Source: CBDAPE01 sp965198325 (lineage in GTDB: Bacteria; Pseudomonadota; Alphaproteobacteria; UBA828; JAPUJA01). From it: 64,000 nucleotides of DNA. Location: positions 558,001 through 622,000 of the forward strand of contig CBDAPE010000019.1 in NCBI GenBank assembly GCA_965198325.1, written 5' to 3'. A model generated the notes under the pieces. The model ran no database searches. It saw nothing but the letters and a program-made list of their open reading frames with translations, and was not told where the DNA came from. The position numbers and the translations under genes were made by a program. How positions within the stretch are numbered: the first letter of the stretch is position 1; each line of letters opens with the position of its first letter. Positions 33,952 through 45,000 of this stretch are shown here, piece by piece.

Positions 33952-35013
33952 ATGAAGAAAATTTATGCCTTTACAATCGCCGCATTCGTTGCCGGCTTCG
34001 CGTGGCAGCTCGTCGCGTCACCGGCAAAAGCCGCCGACGAACTCAATTTTCTGGCATGGTGCGACCATGTCGACTCGAGGCTGATACAGCCCTTCGAAGA
34101 GCGCCACGACGTTAAAGTCAACGTCAAGGGCTTCGACACCATGGGCAATGCCATCGCCATTCTCGAGCAGTCGCAGCCCGGTGACTGGGATGTCTTTACG
34201 TCCGAGATCTGGGAGCTCGAGTGGCTCGCTCGGGAGGGCAATTTTGCCGAGCTCGACCCGGGTGACTTCAACTGGGATGACTTCTTGGAGCACGAGCACG
34301 AGCGCCACTTTGTCGACGGCAAACTTTATGGCGTACCGGGAAAATGGGGTTTCCTTGCGCTCGCCTACAACGACGATAAAGTCGACGCTGCCGACCTGCA
34401 AAATTACAGCGGCCTTTGGAATCCCAAATACGCCGGTCGTGTCATCATCTACGACTACTACACCTACACGATGTCCGTGATCGCCGTCGGGATGGGTTTC
34501 GATCCCGCAACCATGACCGTCGACGATGTAGGAAAGGTGAGGGATGAAATTATCAAGCTGAAAGAGGCGGGAGCGCCGGTTGCCGACACTGTCGGAAGTA
34601 TAAACATGCTCTCGAGTGGTGAAGGGGACATCCTGATCGCCGGCGGTGACTGGGCGGTGGGATTTTTGCGCTCTGAGTTTCCGAATCTCAAATATATCGT
34701 GCCCGAGGAAGGCGCCGTCTACTGGTCGACGACGTTCAACATTTTCGCGGGTTCGGAGAACAAGGATCTGGCGCTCAAATTCATCCACTACATGCTCGAG
34801 CCCGAAGCCCAGGCTCTGCTCGCCACGGCCGACTGCTATTGGGGCACGCCGATCAGCAAAAGCGCGGCGCTGAGCGATGATGAGAAGGAGTTTTTCGGTT
34901 GGGACATGGTGGAGCAAAACCTTAAGAACCGCGCTACGCCGGTGATTTCAAGTGAACGTCCCGACATCGACCAGGCCATGATCGAAGCTTGGGAAGAAGT
35001 CCTCGCGCATTAA
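33952..35013 (+). CDS. ABC transporter substrate-binding protein, spermidine/putrescine (PotD) family
   Basis: 353 residues: signal peptide (FTIAAFVAGFAWQLVASPAKA), then ELNFLAWCDHVDSRLIQPFE and the PotD-type VFTSEIWELEWL. GGGAGG precedes the ATG. It is the first gene of a three-gene run with the two permeases downstream (15 and 3 bases apart). The polyamine family includes transporters for other amines and opines, so the ligand is not certain. Confidence 0.9.
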   Translation: MKKIYAFTIAAFVAGFAWQLVASPAKAADELNFLAWCDHVDSRLIQPFEERHDVKVNVKGFDTMGNAIAILEQSQPGDWDVFTSEIWELEWLAREGNFAELDPGDFNWDDFLEHEHERHFVDGKLYGVPGKWGFLALAYNDDKVDAADLQNYSGLWNPKYAGRVIIYDYYTYTMSVIAVGMGFDPATMTVDDVGKVRDEIIKLKEAGAPVADTVGSINMLSSGEGDILIAGGDWAVGFLRSEFPNLKYIVPEEGAVYWSTTFNIFAGSENKDLALKFIHYMLEPEAQALLATADCYWGTPISKSAALSDDEKEFFGWDMVEQNLKNRATPVISSERPDIDQAMIEAWEEVLAH

Positions 35014-35028
35014 CCCGGACAAAGCTGC

Positions 35029-35907
35029 GTGTCACTGAAGGCAGCCAAAACACGCCCAGCCCCATCGGCCACGAATCGATGGGGCTGGGTTTTTCTTGCG
35101 CCCGGGGTGCTGTGGGTCGTCCTTTTCTTCATCGCGCCGATCATCTTTATGGTGATCTACAGCTTCTATCAGCGCGTTGGCGGCAAAACCATCGAGGAAT
35201 TCACCACAGCCAACTACGACAAGTTCTTTTCGAGACCACCCCTTATCGGATCGCTCGTCAACTCACTCGAGATGACCGCAACCGTCATCGCCGTCAGCGT
35301 CCTTATCGCCTATCCTCTTGCTTATATCCTGGCCTACAAGATTCCACGGCGTTGGCAGCGCACGGCTCTGCTCCTCGCCATCATCCCGTTTTGGACCTCT
35401 TACCTCGTCCGCACCTATAGCTGGCTGCTCATCCTTTCGGCGGATGGCATCGTCAATATCACTCTCCTTTGGCTGGGACTCGTCGATGAACCTCTCCAGC
35501 TGGCGAACAACCGGGGGGCGGTCATCGTCGGCTTCACGCATTTTTTCGTCATGCTTTTGACGCTGACGATTTTCGCCAACCTCGTCCAGATCAACCCCTC
35601 ATACCGTCCTGCGGCTGCGGATCTCGGGGCATCTCCGATCCAAACGTTCTTGCGAATCACCCTGCCTCTGAGCATACCCGGAATCGCAATCGGCGCATTC
35701 CTCACATTCGTGCTCGCGATCGGCGACTACGTGACGCCACAGATGCTCGGTGGTGGACGGGAGCTGCTGTTGCCCCAGGCGATTGTTCTCCGGATCGTGC
35801 GCTTGGCGGATTTCCCCATGGCCTCGGCCTTGAGCATGATGTTGATGTTGGCGATTACATTCTTCTTCATCGTGTTTGCCCGGCGCCTCAGAATGGACAG
35901 GGTGTAA
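35029..35907 (+). CDS. ABC transporter permease, PotB type
   Basis: Inner-membrane permease of 292 residues with six predicted segments. The EAA loop reads AAADLGASPIQTFLRITLPLS (about 200-220), which contacts the ATPase in related systems. It starts at a GTG 15 bases after the binding-protein stop. Confidence 0.9.
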   Translation: MSLKAAKTRPAPSATNRWGWVFLAPGVLWVVLFFIAPIIFMVIYSFYQRVGGKTIEEFTTANYDKFFSRPPLIGSLVNSLEMTATVIAVSVLIAYPLAYILAYKIPRRWQRTALLLAIIPFWTSYLVRTYSWLLILSADGIVNITLLWLGLVDEPLQLANNRGAVIVGFTHFFVMLLTLTIFANLVQINPSYRPAAADLGASPIQTFLRITLPLSIPGIAIGAFLTFVLAIGDYVTPQMLGGGRELLLPQAIVLRIVRLADFPMASALSMMLMLAITFFFIVFARRLRMDRV

Positions 35908-35910
35908 ACG

Positions 35911-36726
35911 ATGCGTCGATTGCGCCAGGTGCCGATCGCCGCCTACGTGCTTGCCTGCTACGCGTTCATCTTCCTGCCCGTGGCCGTACTGATCCTGTTC
36001 TCGTTCACGGACAGGCGTTTGGCGTTGCCACCGATCGAACGGTTTTCGCTCCGGTGGTATGAAGCGGTCTTCTCCGATTCTCGCATGCTCGACGCGCTCG
36101 GCAACTCAGTCGTCGTAGCCCTCCTATCGGCACTCGTTGCGACGCTTCTGGGGTTGCTCGGTGCTTATGCCCTGGCCCGCCACGACATCCGATTCAAGAG
36201 CTTCTTTCAATGGCTCTACATGGCTCCCATCACCGTATCCTATCTGATTATTGCTTTCGGCCTCCTCGTGATGCTGCGCAATCTGGAGGTGCCAAAGTCG
36301 CTGCTCATCGTGGTGATTGGGCATGTCGTGATCAATCTGCCGCTAGCCTTCGGCATCATCTACTCACAACTCGGCGCGCATCAGGCGAATATCGAGCGCG
36401 CGGCACGCGACCTCGGCGGCCGCGAATGGCAGGTGATCCTGTACGTCACGATTCCCATGATCTGGCCCGCCATTTTCGCGGCATACTTTCTCTCCGCTAC
36501 CTTGTCCTGGGATGAATTTATCATTGCGTTACTGCTCAGCAAATCCGACGTCACTCTGCCGGTTGAATTATGGAATATGATGCGCTCCGGCATGAACCCG
36601 CGCGCTAATGCGATTGGCTCGCTTGTATTCGTTATCTCGATCGGCGTTCTCTTGATCGCCGAGGCGGTCTTTTTCGGACGAACAAGGCGAAGCAAGGCGA
36701 GCGCGCGGCGTGCCTCGGGCGACTAA
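35911..36726 (+). CDS. ABC transporter permease, PotC type
   Basis: 271 residues, six membrane segments, EAA loop ERAARDLGGREWQVILYVTIP. It starts 3 bases after the PotB-type stop. The ATP-binding subunit expected with such an operon is in neither flank: upstream is IS21 copy 3 and downstream a convergent SDR gene. Confidence 0.9.
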   Translation: MRRLRQVPIAAYVLACYAFIFLPVAVLILFSFTDRRLALPPIERFSLRWYEAVFSDSRMLDALGNSVVVALLSALVATLLGLLGAYALARHDIRFKSFFQWLYMAPITVSYLIIAFGLLVMLRNLEVPKSLLIVVIGHVVINLPLAFGIIYSQLGAHQANIERAARDLGGREWQVILYVTIPMIWPAIFAAYFLSATLSWDEFIIALLLSKSDVTLPVELWNMMRSGMNPRANAIGSLVFVISIGVLLIAEAVFFGRTRRSKASARRASGD

Positions 36727-36813
36727 ACGAAGACGGCCTCCCGTGTCTTAGAGGGCCGGCTCGCCAATGAATTCGCTGGAAGATGCGCCGCAGATTCAAG
36801 CCTGGGATCGGGT

Positions 36814-37566
36814 TTATAACGCCGTGAGGCCGCCGTCGGCGGCGACGACGGCGCCGGTCATGTTCGATGCTTCGTCGGATGCGAGAAAGCGGATGACGTT
36901 GGCGATCTCGACCGGCGTGCCGAACCGCTTGAGCATCGTCCGCTCGATTTCCGCCTGGCGCTGCGCGTCGCCATCCTCCGCTGCCGCGAATTCACTCTCG
37001 AGCATCGGCGTCGCGGTCGGTCCCGGGCAAACGGCATTCACGCGAATACCATCCGCCGCATGATCCGCGGCCATGGCCCGGGTCAACTGGACGACGCCAC
37101 CCTTGGATGCGCAATAGGCCGCGAGCTGCGGCCCGCCGATCAGGGCGAACTCGGAACCCACATTGACGATGGCGCCGCCGTCTTGCTCGCGCATCACCGG
37201 GATAACGGTGCGGCTGCAGAGGAAGACGCTTTTGAGGTTGACGTCAAGGAGGCGGTCCCAATCCGCTTCGCTCGTCTCATCGACCCGGCCGAAGACCACG
37301 GTGGCAGCATTATTCACAAGGGCGTCGATCTGCCCGAAGACCGACAGGGTGCGCTCGACCATCGCGTCGACATCCCCTGCCTGGCTCACGTCCGCTTCGA
37401 CGGACAGGGCATCGCCGCCATCCTCCCGGATGGCTCGGACCAGCCCGGAACAATCGGCGATGTCGATCATCGCCAGTTTGGCGCCGGCATCGATGAACTG
37501 CCGCGAGGCGGCCAGCCCAATGCCCGATCCGGCGCCGGTGACGATCACGACCTTGCCCTTCATCAC
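36814..37566 (-). CDS. SDR-family NAD(P)-dependent oxidoreductase
   Basis: 250 residues, classical short-chain dehydrogenase: cofactor motif TGAGSGIG (about 11-18), acidic residue after strand 2 (MIDIAD) favouring NAD(H), NNAA, and YCASK active site (Tyr and Lys at about 154 and 158). Seventeen bases downstream of the oxygenase gene on the same strand, so probably in one operon. Substrate unknown. Confidence 0.9.
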   Translation of the reverse strand: MMKGKVVIVTGAGSGIGLAASRQFIDAGAKLAMIDIADCSGLVRAIREDGGDALSVEADVSQAGDVDAMVERTLSVFGQIDALVNNAATVVFGRVDETSEADWDRLLDVNLKSVFLCSRTVIPVMREQDGGAIVNVGSEFALIGGPQLAAYCASKGGVVQLTRAMAADHAADGIRVNAVCPGPTATPMLESEFAAAEDGDAQRQAEIERTMLKRFGTPVEIANVIRFLASDEASNMTGAVVAADGGLTAL

Positions 37567-37582
37567 GACCCCGCCCTACCTC

Positions 37583-38617
37583 TTATCCAGGGTCGGATTC
37601 ATTTCTGTAGTGATACGTCCGCTCGAGCATCTTCACGGACCATTCCACGGCCTGCATCGGCGGATACTTTGGCAGATTTGTCTCATCATGGCAGTTGGCG
37701 AGGCAGCGAATGGTCGTGTCGTGATTAACCGAGCAGAAGCAGGAGAACGAGTAGCGATCGTCGCCCGACATATTCTTCACGCGATGGATCGTCGACGCGT
37801 ACATATCGTTCGTCCATCGTGCCATAAGGTCACCGATGTTGACGACGAAGGTGCCGGGGATCGGAGGCGCCAAGATCCAGTCACCCGCCGAATTCACGAC
37901 CTCGAGCCCGGGTACATTTTGCTTCAGAATCGTGAAGCACTCATAATCGCTGTGGGCGGCAACGCCCCAGCACTCTTCGTCATCGGGTCTCGGATCGGGC
38001 GGATAATGCATACAAAGGAGCTGCGTCATCGGTTTCTCGATCTTTCCCTCGAAGAAGGCTTCCGGAAGACCCAGCGCCAGCGCAAAGGCCCGATAGAGTG
38101 TACGGCTCAATCCGAGGATCGCCTCGTAATACGCGTAGATGTCCTCACGGAATCCGGGCAGAGCTTGGGGCCACTGATTGGGGCCATACATCTTGACCCC
38201 CCCGAGGTAGTCCGGATCATCCGCCGGTGTTTCGAGCATGATCTCGAATGTCTCGTGAACGTCCGCCAGCACCTTGGCGTCAGACTGGGCGTCGCCCATG
38301 GCGACGTAGCCGCGGCCGAACCGGTCCACATTCTTGAAATGAACCTTCATCTTCTCCGCCTTCGGGAGCGCGAAAAAACGTTTGGATTGGGCATAGACGC
38401 GGTCGACCAGTGCCTGGGAGACACCATGATTCGCGATATAGAAGAAGCCGATGTTGCGGCAGGCATGGTCGATGGCTTTAATCACCTCGGTCGTCGCCTG
38501 CCGGTCGGTGGTGAACAGAGGAGCGATATCGATGACCGGGATGGCGTTGAGCGGAACCCTCTTTGCGGCTGCGTAGGTAACATCGCGCGAATCAACCCTT
38601 TCAGCGCCTTTTTTCAT
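37583..38617 (-). CDS. Fe(II)/2-oxoglutarate-dependent oxygenase, isopenicillin-N-synthase-like
   Basis: 344 residues. The N-terminal DIOX_N domain (IPVIDIAPLF; NIGFFYIANHGV) and the C-terminal jelly roll are present, with metal ligands HSD (AAHSDYE) and a distal His (STIHRV) and the 2-oxoglutarate-binding Arg in RYSFS. AGGAGG precedes the ATG. First gene of a likely two-gene operon with the SDR. Bacterial members oxidise small metabolites; which one is not evident. Confidence 0.9.
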   Translation of the reverse strand: MKKGAERVDSRDVTYAAAKRVPLNAIPVIDIAPLFTTDRQATTEVIKAIDHACRNIGFFYIANHGVSQALVDRVYAQSKRFFALPKAEKMKVHFKNVDRFGRGYVAMGDAQSDAKVLADVHETFEIMLETPADDPDYLGGVKMYGPNQWPQALPGFREDIYAYYEAILGLSRTLYRAFALALGLPEAFFEGKIEKPMTQLLCMHYPPDPRPDDEECWGVAAHSDYECFTILKQNVPGLEVVNSAGDWILAPPIPGTFVVNIGDLMARWTNDMYASTIHRVKNMSGDDRYSFSCFCSVNHDTTIRCLANCHDETNLPKYPPMQAVEWSVKMLERTYHYRNESDPG

Positions 38618-39113
38618 TTTCCACCTCCTACCAGCGCGGTCGAACGCCCTCCCGATTCTTTCAGGGGCGATGTCCTCAAGGCTTCAATCCGATCATCATA
38701 TTACTCTATCAGCGTGCATTGCCTAACAGGTACCGCATTCATGATCAACGGCGGTTCCACGGTGAACTAGAGGCACGGCTGTGATAACAATTCCAGACGG
38801 GTTTACGAAGCGAAAGAGAATTCTTCAAAGTGCCCTGCGATGGAGAGGCCCTTGCGTGGACGCCTCCCAACCCCCTCTGGTCTCGACCCGCCGCACCGAA
38901 GCGCTTCGCACACGGTTGAGGAACAATGAGCGATGCAGAGCAGGGGATGACGAGCATAACATCGGATCACCCCTAATTTACAAGAGCGCCTCCAATATAG
39001 ATAATCTCATTACTTAACCCGGTATTCATCAGCCATTTGCTGATCTCTTCCGCGCGGCTGTGGGGTAGCACGACAGAATTGACGGCCTCAAAGCCCTCGA
39101 GGCGCAACCTCCC
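38618..39113. other. Intergenic region without recognised genes
   Basis: About 500 bases between divergent/convergent genes. It should hold the promoter of the oxygenase-SDR operon at its left edge; I see no gene, tRNA or strong repeat in the rest. Confidence 0.4.
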
Positions 39114-39611
39114 CTAGCTGCGGTTGGCGAGCATTTGTTCGTAGCGGTGGCTGACGATTTCGATGACGTTGCCGTATGGGTCCTCGCAATAACAAAACTT
39201 GATGTCTTCGTCGGGGTACAATTCCCACACCTCGGAGCGCTTGAGGCCGCCGTTATCGACGATCTCCTGGACTTTGGCCTCGACATCGGGATGGGTAATG
39301 GCAATATGGAAAAAGCCGTTTTTCCAATATTCCATGGTGTCTTCGCGCCGTTCTGGCTTGGGATCCAGAAACTCAAAGAGCTCAAAGCCGGTGCCGTCGC
39401 CGGTTACCATATGGGCGATTTTCTCGGCGCCGAATTTTTCACCGCAAATATCGACCTCAATATTGCCATCGTAAGATCCGTCGTTCCTGACAGTAACGGG
39501 CGCGGCGATAAGAACGAAACCAAACACTTTTGAATACCATTCGATCGCCGCATCGATATCGGGGACGGATACGCCCACGTGACTGAAATAATGCGCCATT
39601 GTTTTTTCCAT
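39114..39611 (-). CDS. VOC-superfamily (glyoxalase/dioxygenase fold) protein
   Basis: 165 residues with two beta-alpha-beta-beta-beta halves: SHVGVSVPDIDAAIEWYSKVF and FFHIAITHPDVEAKVQEIVD. Likely metal ligands are His (FSHVG), Glu (FELFEF), His (FFHIA) and Glu (GNVIEIV). It may be a lactoylglutathione-lyase-like enzyme or an isomerase. ATG 39611 follows GGGGAGAG; ATG 39599 is an alternative. Confidence 0.85.
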   Translation of the reverse strand: MEKTMAHYFSHVGVSVPDIDAAIEWYSKVFGFVLIAAPVTVRNDGSYDGNIEVDICGEKFGAEKIAHMVTGDGTGFELFEFLDPKPERREDTMEYWKNGFFHIAITHPDVEAKVQEIVDNGGLKRSEVWELYPDEDIKFCYCEDPYGNVIEIVSHRYEQMLANRS

Positions 39612-39800
39612 TATTCTCTCCCCGGGAATGAACTGCTTCTTGAATTTGTCGTTGGTCTCGCCATTTTTTCCTCTCGCAAATCAATCATCGAAATCCGCCC
39701 AAGCAGACCCAGCACTAAAGAGAAGCGTTCCGACGACAGCGAGTGTGGTGGCCCCGCGGTGCATGGTTAATTCTAACGCCAATCGGGATGCTGTGTCGCG

Positions 39801-39945
39801 CTAATGTCCTGCTGTAAAGCCCCAAATGTCTGTACCATTTCCTGATAGAGTTTCGGGCACCGGTGGTCGCATGTTCTGAGACTGATGTGGGCGGATGTGA
39901 TTGTGCTGTTTCAGCCAGATTTCGATCCGCGCGCTTGAGGCGGCC
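39801..39945 (-). pseudogene. IS3-like transposase OrfB, C-terminal scrap
   Basis: The minus strand encodes RIEIWLKQHNHIRPHQSQN and MRPPVPETL, the C-terminal end of an integrase-core transposase (compare WxxxYNxxRPHxxLxxxxP). Everything upstream is gone; the amidohydrolase gene begins 20 bases away. Confidence 0.7.
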
Positions 39946-39965
39946 ACGGAACAAGGGAAAACATT

Positions 39966-41486
39966 ATGACCATCCATATTAAAAGCGCCAAAATCATCGC
40001 CATGGATTCCGCCCACGGCAGCGAGACGTTTAACGGCGACATCGTGATCGAGGGTCAGCGCATCGTGGCGATGGGCGCGGCGCTGCCGGAGGCGGATGCC
40101 GATATCGTCATCGACGGGCACGACAAACTGGTGACGCCGGGCTTCGTCAACGCGCATTTCCACTCCCCCGAGGCGCTGCTTCGCGGACGCTACGAAAACC
40201 TGCCGATGGAAATATTAATGATGCTGGCCTATTTCCTCGTCGGCGACGGACAGCTCGCGCCGCGCGCGCTTTATCTGCGGACCATGCTGGTCGCCATGGA
40301 CGCACTCCGGAACGGCGTCACCTTCCTCGCCGACGATATTTTGGAGTCGCCGCTGCAAAGCATGGAGACGCTCGGCTGTATCTTTCAGGCTTACGATGAT
40401 GTCGGCATCCGCGCCAATATCTCGGGATGTGTCATCGATCGGCCGATCGCCGACACCATCCCTTATTTCAGCGAGCTCCTGCCCGACGATTTGTTGCAAC
40501 AGGTAAACGCCAACAATCCGCCGACGGTCGATGACTATGTCGCCTTTGCCGAAGAGGCGTTCTCGCGTTATCACGGGCAGGCCGACGGGCGGCTCCGCTT
40601 CATGGTGGCGCCCTCGGCGCCGCAGCGCTGTACGGTCGAGCTGATGCAAGCGGCGGACGAAATGGCGCGGGCAAACCGCACCTGCTTCCACACCCATATT
40701 CTCGAAACCAAGGTGCAGGCGGTGGCGGGCCAGGAGTTTTACGGCAAGACCATGGTGCAATATATGCACTATCTCGGGCTCCTCAATCGGGGCACCACAA
40801 TTGCCCATGGTTTGTGGACCACGGACGCGGATATCGCGCTCCTGGGCGAAGCCAAATGCTCGGTGGTGCACAATTCGCTCTCCAACATGAAACTGAGATC
40901 CGGCGTCGCGCCGATCCGCAAGATGATCGACGCCGGCGTCAATGTGGCGATCGGAACCGATGGAATATCGACCAGCGACACGCCGCGCATGTTCGATGCC
41001 ATGCGCGCCGCGGCATACATGCATGGCGTGACCACGGGCGACTATGATGCCTGGCTGAGTTCCCATGAAGCGATGCATGCGGCGACCATGGGCGGCGCTT
41101 ATAGCGCGCTGCTGGAAGACGATATCGGTTCGCTCGAGGTCGGGAAAAAAGCCGATCTCGTAATTATGGATTTGCGCAACGCCAATTTCGTACCGCTTAA
41201 CGATGCGCGCAAACATTTGGTTTATTGCGAGAACGGCTCGTCGGTGGAAACGGTGATCATCGACGGCGAAATCGTGCTGCGTGACGGTTTGCTGACCAAG
41301 GTCGATGAGGACGCGCTGCTCGACGAATTCCGCGCCCTGGTGCCGGAACTGCTTGCCAAGCACGCGCTGCAGGAAGAACGGAACCGGGTCTTCATTCCCT
41401 ATTTTCAGGAAGTTTACAAGCGCTGCGCCGCCGTGGATTTGGGTATTAACCGCTATGGCGGCGCCGACATGCCGTCTTGGCCGTAG
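39966..41486 (+). CDS. Amidohydrolase, chlorohydrolase/deaminase (TrzN/SsnA-like) subgroup
   Basis: Metal-dependent hydrolase of 506 residues expected to deaminate or dechlorinate a nitrogen heterocycle. A TIM-barrel with NAHFHS (first two His), FHTHILE, AHGLW and GTDGIST (metal Asp) lies between two halves of the small beta-sandwich domain (start, and GSLEVGKKADLVIMDL near 395). GGGAAAA precedes the ATG. In context with hydantoinase and C-N hydrolase genes it may act first in the degradation of a cyclic amidine or ureide; this is inference. Confidence 0.88.
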   Translation: MTIHIKSAKIIAMDSAHGSETFNGDIVIEGQRIVAMGAALPEADADIVIDGHDKLVTPGFVNAHFHSPEALLRGRYENLPMEILMMLAYFLVGDGQLAPRALYLRTMLVAMDALRNGVTFLADDILESPLQSMETLGCIFQAYDDVGIRANISGCVIDRPIADTIPYFSELLPDDLLQQVNANNPPTVDDYVAFAEEAFSRYHGQADGRLRFMVAPSAPQRCTVELMQAADEMARANRTCFHTHILETKVQAVAGQEFYGKTMVQYMHYLGLLNRGTTIAHGLWTTDADIALLGEAKCSVVHNSLSNMKLRSGVAPIRKMIDAGVNVAIGTDGISTSDTPRMFDAMRAAAYMHGVTTGDYDAWLSSHEAMHAATMGGAYSALLEDDIGSLEVGKKADLVIMDLRNANFVPLNDARKHLVYCENGSSVETVIIDGEIVLRDGLLTKVDEDALLDEFRALVPELLAKHALQEERNRVFIPYFQEVYKRCAAVDLGINRYGGADMPSWP

Positions 41487-41760
41487 AACCGGCCACGGGG
41501 CGGTGCAATGGTGTAGCAGCTTGGCTGGCTTTGTCAGAGCATTTTGGGGAGCGTGGTATGAGCCCTCAGCGTAAAAGGACATCCATCGTCAGCGACGGTC
41601 TCATATTACTTTTGCAGCGCGGTGTGGAGCAGACAACTGCCGCACCGATTCCACGTTTCCAATTTTTAAGCCCGCTGCCAGGGGGCCAAGCGGACTAGAT
41701 TTTGGCATGCTGTTTTGGGCCTTTCGTGACCCTAAGAAGATCTTTTGGCTGGTTCGCCAC

Positions 41761-41905
41761 TCAAATCAGTTCCGGGTTTTCTCTGTCCCAGCACTCTTTG
41801 AACACGGCCATCCCCTCTTCGCCGAGAAACCGTTCGTGAGGTTGCTCGCGGAAGCTCGCCGGCGTCGCGCGCTTTAACCGTTGGGCAGTAGGCGCCAGTT
41901 CCTTC
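41761..41905 (-). pseudogene. C-terminal fragment of an unidentified protein
   Basis: Within an otherwise featureless 41487-42007, one minus-strand frame gives a natural-looking protein end (ELAPTAQRLKRATPASF, then GEEGMAVFKECWDRENPELI and stop at 41761). A stop lies just upstream. It may be a crotonase- or hydrolase-type tail; I cannot assign it. Confidence 0.3.
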
Positions 41906-42007
41906 CGCTACCTTCACCCTGCTAAGCGCAATCGCGCGACCCAAATAGGTTTTCTTGTTCACCGTCTCTCGAACGCCGACTTGGAGTGTCCCGGACAGTT
42001 CTTCCTG

Positions 42008-45000
42008 TTAAGTCGAAACGGTCGCGCTAAGGGCGGGTTTGCGGGATTTTCGCAATTCCTCCGTGGCGACCACGTCCACTGTTGAATCACCTGCGATGAC
42101 AACACCGTAAATTTGCTTGGCCACTCCGATCGAGATATAGCCGTCGCGAACGTCCTCAAGCACCCGTTGCGGATCTCGCTCGAACGAGTTGCCATACCCG
42201 CCGCCGCACGGCCCCGTCACGATGGTGCGGTCCCCGGCTTTCGCGGCCAGGTACGGAACTTTGGACGGTAGATCCATGCTATCGCCATTTTTGCGCTGGA
42301 GCGTAATTGACGAAGTGAGTCCGTCCGTTCCGCCATCGAATCCCCAGGGCTGAAAATTTTGACCCTCGCCCTCGATGGAAAATCCGCCGTCTTCCAGCCA
42401 TTCCGTCTCACGGATGGCGCCAATTCCGCCGCGCCACTTCCCTTGCGCGTGCCCATCATCCCTGAGTTCATAGCGGTGAATCCGAAGCGGCATATGGGAT
42501 TCGGTGTCCTCTATGGGGTTGTTGCGTGTGTTGGTGAACAATATGTCAACGGCGTCAATTCCGTCTTTCCGATATCGGCCGCCATACGCACCTTCGTAAA
42601 TCTCCATGTGAACCCAGTGACTGTCGCCGCGAATGCCACTGAAAGCGATAACATTCAAATTGCCCACGCCGGCGCTGACTTGCTCAGGTACCACCTGGGC
42701 AAGCGCTTTCATGATGGTGTTGGCGCATTCGATGGCGGGACAGGCGCGGGCAATCGTTGGCGCCGGAAAGATCGGGTTCACTAGCGTTCCCTCAGGTGCC
42801 ACAATTTTAATCGGGCGCGTGAGGCCGCTGTTCTGGGGAATGCGTCCGTGGATTGCCGAATCGAGAAGGATTGAACGCAGCGTCGTCCAAATGGCGCAGT
42901 CCACCGTGCCGTGCAACGGCATATTGATTGGGCGATCATCCACTTGACGTGCGGTGCCGGTAAAATCCACCGAGAGCTCACTGCCATCAATCGTGAGCGT
43001 AACCTCAATTGGCAGCTCGCGGCGCGCAGGATCCTCGCTATCAAGGAAGCCGTCGATGTGACTTTTTGCGCTATAAATTCCGTCGGGCAGTTTTTGGATT
43101 GCCGCCCGCATCATCCGTTCCGAATAATCCATTAATTCCGCCGCAGCAGCCTGGACCAAATCCAGGCCATAGCGCTCGATCAGTCCGAGATACGCGTCGC
43201 CACCAATCCGGCACGCCGCGATCTGCGCCTCCATATCTCCCAGGACGAGATCGGGTGCGCGAATGTTGTCGCCTAGCATCGTCCAGAGGGCGTTGTTTCT
43301 GACGCCACGATCGTAGACTTTGAGTCCTTTTAACTGCAGGCCCTCGGCATACGCATCGACCGCGTCAACAATGCCGGCACTGCCCGGCGTATGGGCGCCG
43401 ATATCGACATGATGTGCCGCCGTGGCCGAGAAGCCGACCAACCTGTCGCGGTGGAACACGGGCACGCAGAACGCCACGTCCGGCACATGTGATGCGCCGG
43501 CATATGCATCGTTGTGAATATATACGTCGCCGGGGCAGATCTCCTCGCCTCTTGACGCCAAGGCGCGGCGAATGCCATCGATATAACCTGGCAATGGGCC
43601 GGATTGCAGTGGCGTGCTTTGAGGAGTTTCCGCGACTTGGCGTCCCTGGCTGTCTATGATAGCGGCGCCAAAGTCTTCCGATTCGCGGATCAAGCTCGAA
43701 TGAGACATCCGCATCAGCTTGAAACCCATCTCTACGGCAACATTCTCCAACGCGCCTTGAATGACCCGTGCCGTAATTCGATCTATGTGCACAGCCGGTT
43801 CCGTGACGGATCCGAGTGAAGTTTCATCGGTCGACATCGATAAGCCATTGTTTCTGATGACTATATTGCCGCTGCGCTCAGTCGACGCCGACCAGCCGGG
43901 CGGCACAACTATAGTTGTATCCCGTTGCAAGATCACCGCCGGCCCGGGAATTGCGGCGTCGACGGGGAGATCGGCGCGTCTGTAATGGGCCGTCTCGAAG
44001 GTTTGAAGCTTGTCATCGACGCGGAATAGACAAGCGCCCGACTTTACTCTCGCTATTTCGAGCGAAGCGCCAAACTCGGGCGACGGGCGGCCAATGCTTG
44101 GCGCTTCCCCGACGCCTGTCACACGGATGTTGACGATCTCTATCAGGCTGTTCGGAAAATGGTGGCCGTACTCCGATTTATGCATTTGGTGAAACGCCTG
44201 CCAAACGTCGTCAAGCGCCTGCTCGTTGAAATGGCCATCCGGAATCTCTGCCCGAAGTTCATAACCCTGTCCGACATACCGTAGATCCCCCGATCGTGCC
44301 AGACGCACTTGGTCGCGCGCCACGCCTTCCTGCGCATATTGCTGTAACAGCATGCGCTCTAGATGTTCAAAATCAGCGCGTAGCCTGTCTAAGTCCGTCG
44401 TGCCCTGGACCTGAAACTCGGTCTTAAACTGCTCGTACTTCAGGTCCGTGGTGAGTAGCCCGGTGGCAGACGTAATGCCCGGGTGCGGCGGAATGATGAC
44501 CTCGGGTATTTCGAGCATTGCCGCCACTTCGGCGCCGTGCAGCGGACCGGCGCCGCCAAACGCGACGAGCGAAAACTCGCGGGGATCAAGGCCCCTCTGT
44601 ATGGTGCGGGCGCGAATAGCGTTGGCCATATTGCTGTTGACAATGGTCAGAACACCTTCGGCGGCCTCGCGCGTTTCAACCTCAAGAGTATGCGCAAGTT
44701 CGTCGATAACGTCGTATGCGGCCGATTCGTCGAGCAACATCGCGCCACCCAGGAAGTTGTCCTTGTCCAGCCGGCCGAGTACCAGGTTGGCGTCGGTCAC
44801 GGTTGGCTTGTCCCCCGCCTTTCCGTATGCCGCAGGGCCGGGTTGGGAGCCGGCACTCTGAGGGCCGACTTGAAAAGCGCCGCCTTCGTCGACATACGCG
44901 ATGCTGCCACCGCCCGCGCCGATCGTGCTGATGTCGATCATGGAAACCAACACTGGTTGGCCGCCGATCCACGTGTCGCGCGACATCGCCTGGCTGTGCT

